Below are positions 24,920-32,720 of a stretch of DNA of 64,000 nucleotides, in pieces. Under the pieces are notes generated by a model, which saw only the letters and a list, made by a program, of their open reading frames with translations, did no database searches and was not told the origin of the DNA. A program made the translations under genes and the position numbers. The stretch spans positions 1 through 64,000 of the forward strand of contig JBBQHP010000015.1 in the NCBI GenBank assembly GCA_038324085.1, given 5' to 3'. The DNA comes from Ga0077523 sp038324085. Its GTDB lineage: Bacteria; Pseudomonadota; Gammaproteobacteria; Burkholderiales; Ga0077523. Within the stretch, counting starts at the first letter, position 1; each line of letters starts with the position of its first letter.

Positions 24920-26143
24920 ATGAACGACGTCGCCTCCGCCGATCTCGCCCTCCAGCACGTCATCGATCCGGAGATCTGCATCCGCTGCAATACCTGCGAA
25001 GAGACCTGCCCGATCGACGCGGTGACGCACGACGAGCGCAACTACGTCGTGAAGTTCGACGTCTGCAACGGTTGCAATGCCTGCGTCCCGCCCTGCCCCA
25101 CCGGCGCCATCGACAACTGGCGGCGCGTCGCGCCGGCTGGTGCCTACACGCTCGAGGCGCAACTGTCCTGGGACGTGCTGCCGCCGCAGACCGAGACCGT
25201 CGACGACGCGGAGGCCGCGCTCCCGGAAGAAGTCCAGCGTCTCACTGCGGAGGCAACCGCCGGACTCGGCACCGCCGTCAGCGCGCCGTGGTCGGCCGCG
25301 AAACCCTCCGTGAACCTGTTCACGCCGCGCAATCCCGTGCTCGCCACCATCGCCGGCAACTTTCGACTGACCGACGACGGCGCCTCCAGCGACATCCGGC
25401 ACATCGTCCTCGATTTCGGCAGCGGCGCATTTCCGGTTCTGGAGGGCCAGTCCATCGGCATCATCCCGCCCGGGACCGCGGCCAACGGCAAGCCGCATTT
25501 CGTCCGCCTGTATTCGGTGGCGTGTCCGCGCGACGGCGAGCGGCCGAACTACAACAATCTCTCGATCACGGTGAAACGCGTCGATCGGGATCACGCCGGC
25601 GCGCCCGTGCGCGGGGCGTGCTCGAATTACCTGTGCGACCTCCGCAAAGGTGACACCGTCCAGGTCGTCGGTCCTTACGGCGCCAGCTTCCTGATGCCCA
25701 ACCACGCCGGGGCCTCGTTGCTGATGATCTGCACCGGCACCGGTTCTGCGCCCATGCGCGCGATGACCGAACGCCGCCGACGCACGCGCGTGCCGGACGA
25801 TGGCGAGCTCATGCTCTTCTTCGGCGCACGGGCGCCGGGTGAACTGCCCTATTTCGGCCCGCTGATGAAGCTGCCGCAGGACTTCATCGACATCAATCTC
25901 GCTTTCTCGCGCGTTCCGGATGCGCCGAAGCGCTATGTGCAAGACCTGATCCGCGCCCGGGCCGACAAGGTCGCGACGCTGCTGGCGGATGCGAACTGCT
26001 ACATCTACGTATGCGGATTGAAGGGCATGGAAGCGGGAGTGATGGAAGCCTTTCGCGACGTCGCACGGCAGAACGGCATCGACTTCGATGCGCTGTGGCC
26101 GAGACTGCTCGCCGAGAGCCGCATCCACATCGAGACGTACTAG
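24920..26143 (+). CDS. boxA: BoxA, benzoyl-CoA epoxidase reductase subunit
   Basis: Passes electrons from NADPH through FAD and two [4Fe-4S] clusters to BoxB. The 407-residue protein has an N-terminal 2x[4Fe-4S] ferredoxin domain: C20, C23, C26, C30 and C49, C52, C55, C59 (CIRCNTCEETCP and CNGCNACVPPCP). A ferredoxin-NADP reductase domain follows with FVRLYSVACPRD (FAD) and LLMICTGTGSAPMRAM (NADP). ATG 24920 was chosen because the codons upstream lie in the repeat. The usual order boxA-boxB-boxC is reversed here (C, B, A). Confidence 0.94.
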   Translation: MNDVASADLALQHVIDPEICIRCNTCEETCPIDAVTHDERNYVVKFDVCNGCNACVPPCPTGAIDNWRRVAPAGAYTLEAQLSWDVLPPQTETVDDAEAALPEEVQRLTAEATAGLGTAVSAPWSAAKPSVNLFTPRNPVLATIAGNFRLTDDGASSDIRHIVLDFGSGAFPVLEGQSIGIIPPGTAANGKPHFVRLYSVACPRDGERPNYNNLSITVKRVDRDHAGAPVRGACSNYLCDLRKGDTVQVVGPYGASFLMPNHAGASLLMICTGTGSAPMRAMTERRRRTRVPDDGELMLFFGARAPGELPYFGPLMKLPQDFIDINLAFSRVPDAPKRYVQDLIRARADKVATLLADANCYIYVCGLKGMEAGVMEAFRDVARQNGIDFDALWPRLLAESRIHIETY

Positions 26144-26313
26144 CGTCGCCGACGCGCACCCGGTTCTCGCGATGGCGCATTCGCGTCGCAGGCATTGCAG
26201 ATTTCGCGTCCCACCCGCTCACTCGGTGCGAGAATGCCGCCTTTGAATTTCAGTGTCGACGGATTGCGACGGCCGTAGCCGCTCCACCGGACGGCCGGGA
26301 CGACGCGAGATCG

Positions 26314-27156
26314 ATGGGGGCGCTTTGGATGCTGGTGGCGGGGGTGCTGTTCGCCGCCATGGGCGTATTCGCGAAGCTCGGTTCGGCGTATTTCTCCAGC
26401 GCGGAACTGGTGTTCTACCGCTCTGTCATCGGTTTCGCGGCGCTCACCCTGCTTGCTCGCGCGAAGGGCTGGCCGCTCGGCACCCCGCACTGGCGATTGC
26501 ACCTCACGCGCGGCGCGGCCGGAGTCGTGTCGCTCGGACTGTATTTCCACTGTATCGCCGCCCTTCCGCTGGCCACGGCGGTCACGCTCAATTACACCTC
26601 GCCGCTATTCCTGGCGCTGCTCACCACGGTCCTGCTGCAGGAACGCCTGCACTGGCCGCTCGTCTCGGCCATCGCCCTGTCCTTCGCGGGCGTGATCCTG
26701 TTGCTGGAACCCACGTTGCACGAGGAACAGTTGCGCGACGGTCTCCTGGGACTCGCCTCGGGCGCGCTCGCTGCCGTGGCCTATCTCAACGTGAAACAAC
26801 TCGGCGCCACCGGCGAGCCCGGCTGGAGGGTCGTGTTCTGGTTCACGGTCGTATCCACGTCGGCGTCGGCTGCATGGGTCGCCGCCACGGGCTTCAGTCC
26901 GATCACGCCCCATGGCGCGTGGCTGCTGGCAGGTATCGGCGTCACCGCGACCATCGCCCAGTACGCGATGACTCTCGCCTACCACACCGGCCACACCCTC
27001 GTGGTCGGCGCATTCGCGTACTCGACCGTCCTGTTCTCTACACTGTTCGGCATCCTGCTCTGGAACGATCATTTGAATCCGCTCGCCTGGACCGGAATCG
27101 CGCTGATCGTGGCCGGCGGCGTGCTGAGCCTCGGGGCTTCGCGGCGATCTGCCTGA
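26314..27156 (+). CDS. DMT-family permease (EamA domains)
   Basis: A 280-residue inner-membrane protein with about ten hydrophobic helices arranged as two EamA repeats. Typical signatures are GALWMLVAGVLFAAMGVFAKLG at the start and NYTSPLFLALLTTVLLQERLHW closing the first repeat. Substrates in this family are small metabolites or amino acids, usually exported; none can be assigned here. It follows boxA by 170 bases in the same direction, so it could export a pathway by-product, but it may equally be unrelated. Confidence 0.85.
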   Translation: MGALWMLVAGVLFAAMGVFAKLGSAYFSSAELVFYRSVIGFAALTLLARAKGWPLGTPHWRLHLTRGAAGVVSLGLYFHCIAALPLATAVTLNYTSPLFLALLTTVLLQERLHWPLVSAIALSFAGVILLLEPTLHEEQLRDGLLGLASGALAAVAYLNVKQLGATGEPGWRVVFWFTVVSTSASAAWVAATGFSPITPHGAWLLAGIGVTATIAQYAMTLAYHTGHTLVVGAFAYSTVLFSTLFGILLWNDHLNPLAWTGIALIVAGGVLSLGASRRSA

Positions 27157-27205
27157 AGCCACGATTGTTGGCGCCCCCTCCCGATCCGAAATACACTCCC
27201 CCACC

Positions 27206-28399
27206 ATGATCACCATCCAGCACGAAGGCCGTCTCATCACCACTGGCGTCTACGGCGAGTTCTCGCTTGCGGATTATCGTCAGTTCGAACGCGAAGTGCT
27301 CGAAACGCTGCGCCTGCGAGGCGAAGTGGATCTGCTGCTCGACCTGCGCGACATGCTCGGCTATACGGTCGATGTCGCCTGGGAGGACGTGAAATTCGTG
27401 CGCGAACATGCCCATGACTTCAGGCGCGTCGCCGTCATCTCCGATGATCAATGGAGCGTCTGGCTCGCCTGGCTCACCCGGCTGATGGTTGACGCCGAAG
27501 TGCGCGTGTTCGACGAGGAAGCCATGGCCCGCGAATGGCTCGACGCACCGGGTGCGGCGACCTTCACCACGCTGATCTCGATCGCCGATCTGCTGAGTCG
27601 CCTCGACGACCCGAACGTGATCGTTTTCGACTGCCGCCACGACCTGATGAAACCGGAGTTCGGCGCGGCGGCGTACGCGCTATCGCACATTCCCGACGCA
27701 CGTTTTGCCGGGGTCGATCGCGATCTCTCCGGCGCCGTCACCGGCAGGAACGGCCGCCATCCGCTGCCCGACGCCAACCGGTTCACGACGTGGCTCGGCG
27801 CCCAGGGGGTCTCGAACACGACCCAGGTCGTCGCCTACGACAGCGGCGGCAGCATGTATGCAGCGCGGCTGTGGTGGATGCTCAAGCACTGGCTCGGACA
27901 CGAGCGCACGGCCGTGCTGGACGGGGGCTGGGACATCTGGGTGCGGGCCGGGCTTCCGGTAACCGCCGAAGTTCCCCACCCGACGCCGGCACGATTCATC
28001 GGCAAGCCCACCGCTGCCACCGTCGATGTCGACTACGTCCTGGCCCACCTCGGCAAACCGGATATGCAGATCATCGACGCACGCGCGCCGGATCGCTTCC
28101 GGGGGGAAAACGAGACCATCGATCCGGTGGGTGGCCACATCCCGGGGGCGGCCAACCGCCTGTTCCGCGGCAATCTCGATGCCTTCGGCTTCTTCAAGCC
28201 CCCTGCGGAATTGAGGGCCGGCTTCGATCCTCTGGTGGGTGCCCATCCCACACACGAGATCGTGCATCAGTGCGGCTCCGGCATCACGGCCGCGCACAAC
28301 CTGCTCGCCATGGAGATCGCGGGGCTGAAAGGCGCCCGGCTCTATCCGGGGTCGTGGAGCGAGTGGTGTTCGGATCCGTCCCGACCGGTCGAGCGCTGA
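27206..28399 (+). CDS. STAS/SpoIIAA-like domain fused to tandem-rhodanese sulfurtransferase
   Basis: A 397-residue protein of two parts. Residues 1-115 resemble the SpoIIAA-like (STAS/SEC14) domain, starting MITIQHEGRLITTGVYGEFS. From about 120 a thiosulfate/3-mercaptopyruvate sulfurtransferase begins (FTTLISIADLL) with two rhodanese domains. The first is inactive (no Cys at the loop). The second has the active loop HQCGSGITA with Cys356, which resembles the mercaptopyruvate type. No stop or frame change separates the parts. ATG 27206 is just after the DMT gene (49-base gap). The N-terminal domain may target or regulate sulfur transfer; this is inference. Confidence 0.85.
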   Translation: MITIQHEGRLITTGVYGEFSLADYRQFEREVLETLRLRGEVDLLLDLRDMLGYTVDVAWEDVKFVREHAHDFRRVAVISDDQWSVWLAWLTRLMVDAEVRVFDEEAMAREWLDAPGAATFTTLISIADLLSRLDDPNVIVFDCRHDLMKPEFGAAAYALSHIPDARFAGVDRDLSGAVTGRNGRHPLPDANRFTTWLGAQGVSNTTQVVAYDSGGSMYAARLWWMLKHWLGHERTAVLDGGWDIWVRAGLPVTAEVPHPTPARFIGKPTAATVDVDYVLAHLGKPDMQIIDARAPDRFRGENETIDPVGGHIPGAANRLFRGNLDAFGFFKPPAELRAGFDPLVGAHPTHEIVHQCGSGITAAHNLLAMEIAGLKGARLYPGSWSEWCSDPSRPVER

Positions 28400-28540
28400 T
28401 CGGGGCGCCGCCGCCACCAGGACGAACCAGCGCCGGCGGATCGGGTGTGGCCCGCTACCGGCGTCGAGGCTGAGCGCCCGCCGTCTCCCTAGTCAACGGT
28501 CGGCGCATGGGCAAAAGTCGCCCGCACCTGCGCCTCGACC

Positions 28541-29857
28541 TTAGCCCCGGCTGCGGCGCCGGCGCGTCAGCGCCGCCAGGAAGCCCAACCCCGCCACCAG
28601 GAGCCCTGCCGTTCCAGGTTCGGGCACCGCGGTCGCCATCAGCGCAAAACTGAACTGCCGGCCATTCGATCCCAATGCGGCGCCTTCGTCGGTGAGGAAG
28701 GTCAAGGTGGCCGAGCGGCCACCGCCCGGAACGCTCGCGGCGAACAGCACGTCCAGGTCCTGGATTGCGCCCGGCGCGAGCAGCAGGCCCGGCGTGAAGT
28801 TGAGCAGCGAGAAGGCAGCGGCATCGGGACCCCCGATCTCGTACGAGATCAGGGTCAGGCGGGTCAGATCCCCCAGGTCCCCGTCCGGGGTGTCGTTGGA
28901 CAAGGAGAGTTGCCGGCTGGCGTTCAGGGCGGTGGTGCCGAAATCGATCGGGGTCGCCGTGTCGATCGACGCATGGAACCTGGGCCCTACCGCATTGCCG
29001 TTCAGTGTCAGCAGAATCGCCTGGGCCGCGTTCGTTCCGTCGGCGCTGCCGTTGTTCGTCTGGATGCCCACGTTCGAGGATGCGCTGCCACGACTATCGG
29101 GCGCAAAGGTGTAAGCGATCGCCTGGTTCGTCCCGTCGGCCAGATCGAAGGCCGCCCCAGTCCCGCTGAAAGGGCCCGCGAGAGCCGCGGCGGTCCCTCT
29201 CAGGTTGCTGACGGCGCCCAACCCCGAAAGATTGCCGTCGCCGGTGTTCGTGATCCGGACGATCGCATCCTTCGTGGTACCAACGCGAACGTTGCCTACG
29301 TCGGTCTGGGAACCGGTAAAGCTGACGACAGGCGCCACCCCCTGCCCATGAAACGTCACTGCGATGCTGGGCACCGGCGTATTGAAGCCCCCGCTGATGA
29401 CGAACGCCATCGTTGCTTCGTCGAGCCCGCGCCGGGTCGGGGAATAGCTGTAGATTCGCGACTCGCTATTGGCGCCGGCGGTAGGTGTGATGTAGCCCGT
29501 ACCGGCTTCGCCGGTGAACGCCAGCAGGCCGAAGGGGGCGAACCCGCTGCCGGGAATCGCCCCGGGAAAGCTGCCGCTGAATCCACCACCGTTGAACGGT
29601 GCAGCGACGGTCACGTTCCTGATGGTCAACGCGGCCGACGAACTGGTGCCCACCAGGGTGTGACCGCCATTGCCGTACGTCAGCGTGCCGCCATTGACTG
29701 GCGTCGTCTCGATGGTCGGATTGCCGTGGCACCCGGCGCAATTGGAACCGAGGCTGCCGTTGGGCACTGCCAACGACGGTGATGGCGCAGCGAGACCCGC
29801 AACGACGGCGAGCGCTACGACAGCACCGCTCTTCGCGGACCATGTTGTCTGCATCAT
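28541..29857 (-). CDS. PEP-CTERM-anchored exported protein with CxxCH motif
   Basis: A 438-residue exported protein. It has a signal peptide (cleavage near SLA, residue 30), a haem-c-type motif C40-A-G-C-H44 right after it, and two or three Ig-like choice-of-anchor/ASH-type beta domains rich in Gly, Thr and Asn. It ends in a PEP-CTERM sorting signal: VPEPGT, a hydrophobic helix and RRRR. PEP-CTERM proteins are processed by an exosortase, often with exopolysaccharide export; none is in this window. ATG 29857 has GGGAG five bases upstream. Whether the CxxCH binds haem is untested; only one is present. Confidence 0.87.
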   Translation of the reverse strand: MMQTTWSAKSGAVVALAVVAGLAAPSPSLAVPNGSLGSNCAGCHGNPTIETTPVNGGTLTYGNGGHTLVGTSSSAALTIRNVTVAAPFNGGGFSGSFPGAIPGSGFAPFGLLAFTGEAGTGYITPTAGANSESRIYSYSPTRRGLDEATMAFVISGGFNTPVPSIAVTFHGQGVAPVVSFTGSQTDVGNVRVGTTKDAIVRITNTGDGNLSGLGAVSNLRGTAAALAGPFSGTGAAFDLADGTNQAIAYTFAPDSRGSASSNVGIQTNNGSADGTNAAQAILLTLNGNAVGPRFHASIDTATPIDFGTTALNASRQLSLSNDTPDGDLGDLTRLTLISYEIGGPDAAAFSLLNFTPGLLLAPGAIQDLDVLFAASVPGGGRSATLTFLTDEGAALGSNGRQFSFALMATAVPEPGTAGLLVAGLGFLAALTRRRRSRG

Positions 29858-30155
29858 TGACTCCCAGGGTGACTTTCCCCGGACAGGCGGCGTGCACCGA
29901 CTGCATGCAGACACGCAGGCCACCCGAGGTGACGGCGATCGATCCATGCCCGTGCTTTCCAGTCTTGCGCCAGCCCCTCCCGTGGCCGCCCGCTACTGTG
30001 CTGGGCAGTCTATAGAGTCCAAACCTGACAGACAATCACCTTCCATGCAGAATTGTCGGGCGCGCCGTAGCGGGACCGCCGCGTTCAAATGCGCGAGAAT
30101 GGCGCCGTGGCCGGGGCTTCCGTGACCCCGGCGAGTATCCGATGCGAGGACCATC

Positions 30156-30821
30156 ATGAACGACCAACGACTGGAGACCCTGCAGGAGATCGGGACTGCC
30201 TTCGCGCGCACCCGTCCCGAGGAGCCGACGGCGGCCATGCCGGCGAAACCAACGCTGATCGACATCTTCAACCTGCGCCTCAACACTCCCAAGTTCGGGC
30301 TGCCGATCGCGGCCGCAGTGCACTGCAGCCAATGCGCGGCGATGGCCCTGAAGGCGGGCATGGACGAGGAAACCGTGCTCGCCTGCCTGCTGCACGATGT
30401 CGGCCTCGCCGTGGCCCGCCCGGATCACGGCTGGTGGGGCGCCCAGCTGGTCGAGCCCTATGTCTCGGAGAAAGTGTCCTGGGCGATCCGCTACCACCAG
30501 GCGCTGCGCTACTTCGCCGACGAATCGGTCGGCTACGAGTATCCGCTGATGTACGTGAAGATGTTCGGGGAGGACTATCGGCCACCCGAGTACATCGCCG
30601 CCGCGCACGAGCACGCGCGCAATCACCCGTGGTACATGCACGCGCGCAACATCACGCTGTTCGATGACTACAGCTTCGAGAAAAATCCGACCTGGTCCGT
30701 CGAACCGTTCACGGACATCATCGGCCGCCATTTTCGCCAGCCGAAGGAAGGCCTCGGCAACGATGCCAGCGCCACCGCGCACATGTGGCGCACGCTGATC
30801 GATCCGAGCAAGCCGCTCTGA
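30156..30821 (+). CDS. HD-domain metal-dependent protein
   Basis: A 221-residue cytoplasmic protein with a compact HD domain. Candidate metal ligands are H56, the H80-D81 pair (LLHDVG), H91 and H114 (RYHQALRYF). This spacing is closer to the PhnZ/MIOX-like oxygenase branch than to classic phosphohydrolases, but either activity is possible. There are no membrane segments. It lies 136 bases before an SDR gene in the same direction, and a small oxidative catabolic unit is conceivable. ATG 30156 begins the protein; no better start is visible. Confidence 0.75.
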   Translation: MNDQRLETLQEIGTAFARTRPEEPTAAMPAKPTLIDIFNLRLNTPKFGLPIAAAVHCSQCAAMALKAGMDEETVLACLLHDVGLAVARPDHGWWGAQLVEPYVSEKVSWAIRYHQALRYFADESVGYEYPLMYVKMFGEDYRPPEYIAAAHEHARNHPWYMHARNITLFDDYSFEKNPTWSVEPFTDIIGRHFRQPKEGLGNDASATAHMWRTLIDPSKPL

Positions 30822-30956
30822 GGCCGCGATTGCCCATGCCATCGGGACGAGCCGCCCGCGTCGCGGTGCCCCGCAGGGTTCCGCATCCAACCCGGGGAGC
30901 GGGCCGAGCCCCCGCGTCCCGACACGTTTTCGCATTCACCTGACCAAGGAGCGCAG

Positions 30957-31718
30957 ATGGATCTCGGACTCAAGGGCCTGAAGGCCGTCGTCACCGGTGG
31001 CACCAAGGGCATCGGCCGCGCGATCGCGCAGACGCTGGCGGCGGAAGGCGCAGACGTCGCGTTCTGTGCCCGCAACCAGAAGGAAGTCGCCCAGACCGTC
31101 GAGGATTTCTCCGCCTCCGGCGGCAAGGTCTTTGGCGCCGCCGTCGATGTAGCCGACGGCCCTGCACTGGCGGGCTGGGTGAATGACGCCGCCACGGCGC
31201 TCGGCGGGATCGACATCGTAGTGGCCAACGTCAGCGCGCTCGCGATCCCGAACGACGAGGCCAACTGGCAGCGCACCTTCGAAGTGGACATGATGGGTAC
31301 GGTGCGACTGGTGACTGCCGCCATGCCTTACCTCGAGAAGAGCGCGAACGCCTCCATCGTCACCATCTCCAGCGTCTCCGCGCGCGAGATCGATTTCGCG
31401 TCGGGCCCCTATGGCGCGTTCAAGGCGGCGATCGTGCACTACACCCAGGGCCTGGCCCACCACCTCGCCGGGGAGCGCATCCGCGCCAACACCGTCTCGC
31501 CGGGCAACACCTACTTTCCCGGTGGCGTGTGGAACCAGATCGAGCATGGCAATCCGGAGCTGTTCAAGCAGGCGCTCGCCCTGAATCCGACCGGCCGGAT
31601 GGGAACCCCGCAGGAGATGGCGAATGCCGTCGTGTTCCTGGCCAGCCCGGCGGCCAGCTTCGTCACGGGCACCAACCTCGTCGTCGACGGGGCGCTCACC
31701 AAGGGCGTGCAACTTTAA
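30957..31718 (+). CDS. Short-chain dehydrogenase/reductase (SDR)
   Basis: A 253-residue classical SDR with the NAD(P) motif TGGTKGIG (13-20), the active-site residues Ser about 139, Y152 and K156 (PYGAFK), and a C-terminal dimer region TGTNLVVDGA. The usual NNAG is replaced by ANVSA, seen in some relatives. The family oxidises or reduces alcohols and ketones; the substrate is not predictable. The ATG at 30957 has AAGGAG upstream. It follows the HD protein. Confidence 0.9.
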   Translation: MDLGLKGLKAVVTGGTKGIGRAIAQTLAAEGADVAFCARNQKEVAQTVEDFSASGGKVFGAAVDVADGPALAGWVNDAATALGGIDIVVANVSALAIPNDEANWQRTFEVDMMGTVRLVTAAMPYLEKSANASIVTISSVSAREIDFASGPYGAFKAAIVHYTQGLAHHLAGERIRANTVSPGNTYFPGGVWNQIEHGNPELFKQALALNPTGRMGTPQEMANAVVFLASPAASFVTGTNLVVDGALTKGVQL

Positions 31719-31837
31719 CCCGCACGCTCGACGCAGCGCCGCCGGTCCCGTGATCCGCGAACATGGGACCGCGGCGAGCGCCGCAGCCGTGGCGCCCTTC
31801 GCCGGGCTCCCGCGTCCCGCGTGGAGCCCCGAAACGT

Positions 31838-32596
31838 TCAGGGCTTCCTGAAGCGCAGCACGAACCGGTCGCTGGTGCCGCGTCGCTCCCCGGCTGCGCG
31901 CGGCGAATCGTTCCAGTCACGGGTATCCGCGGGATTGCGCAGAAAATCGGCCTCCGCGTCGAGCACGAAACCCGCCGCTCCGACTTCATCCTTGACCACC
32001 GCTTCGTCGATGCGGTGAAACGTTTCGGCCACACTGGTGCCGGCGCCCGGTCGAGCACTGTGGTCGACGATCACGTAGACGCCGCCCGGTTTCAGCGCCC
32101 CGAACACGGCCTTGTTCATCGCGGCGCGATCCACGCCGAGCCACACGGCATCGTGATAGAACAGCACCAGGGCCACGGCGTCGAGTGCTTCCAGCCCATC
32201 CGGGAACGGATCGTCGAATTCGCGATCCAGCCGCACGACGCCGTCCATCGCCGGACTGGCAAGCCGCGCGCTCCAGGGTTTCTCGAGGAATTTCTCCAGC
32301 ATCGCCTTCGCGTTCTGGGCGTACACCGTGCCGTCCGCGCCGACCGCGCGCTTCAGCAGTTCCGTCGTGTAGCCGCCGCCCGCACCCAGATCGGCGACGA
32401 CCCAGCCCGGCTGTATGCCGATGAACGCGAGCAGTTCGGCCGGCTTGCGGGCGGCATCGAGCGCCCTATCCTCGGGACTGCGGTCCGGCGCCGCAACGAC
32501 GGTTTTCGCCAATGCCGCCGAATCCCCGGCCAGCGCGTTGCAGGAAAGGCCGGTAGCGATGAGCAGCGCCGCGAGCAGATGCAGGATGTTTCTCAT
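31838..32596 (-). CDS. Exported class I methyltransferase-like protein
   Basis: A 252-residue protein with an N-terminal signal peptide (cleavage near ALA-GD, residue 23) followed by a Rossmann SAM-binding domain with VVADLGAGGGYTTELL. Related proteins (COG4798 type) are annotated as predicted methyltransferases although exported, where SAM is scarce; the role is unclear. The C-terminal FVLRFRKP closes the fold. It lies downstream of the P-type ATPase promoter side but reads on the same strand, with a 124-base gap to the ATPase gene. Confidence 0.8.
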   Translation of the reverse strand: MRNILHLLAALLIATGLSCNALAGDSAALAKTVVAAPDRSPEDRALDAARKPAELLAFIGIQPGWVVADLGAGGGYTTELLKRAVGADGTVYAQNAKAMLEKFLEKPWSARLASPAMDGVVRLDREFDDPFPDGLEALDAVALVLFYHDAVWLGVDRAAMNKAVFGALKPGGVYVIVDHSARPGAGTSVAETFHRIDEAVVKDEVGAAGFVLDAEADFLRNPADTRDWNDSPRAAGERRGTSDRFVLRFRKP

Positions 32597-32720
32597 GGAC
32601 CCTCCGTCGGATTCAGGTTCGCCAGTGATCGCTTCGAGCGCGGTCGGAGCGGCCTTCGCGATCGGGATTCGATTGTACCCGGCGGGTCCGGAAGGACGGG
32701 ATGGTCGCCGTCGACGTGCT

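Noticed and set aside
23285..26128. A 947-codon open frame antisense to boxB and boxA
   Set aside because: It mirrors two clearly identified genes, is rich in Arg/Ala/Asp/Val, and has no recognisable domain. GC-rich coding DNA commonly leaves the opposite strand open.
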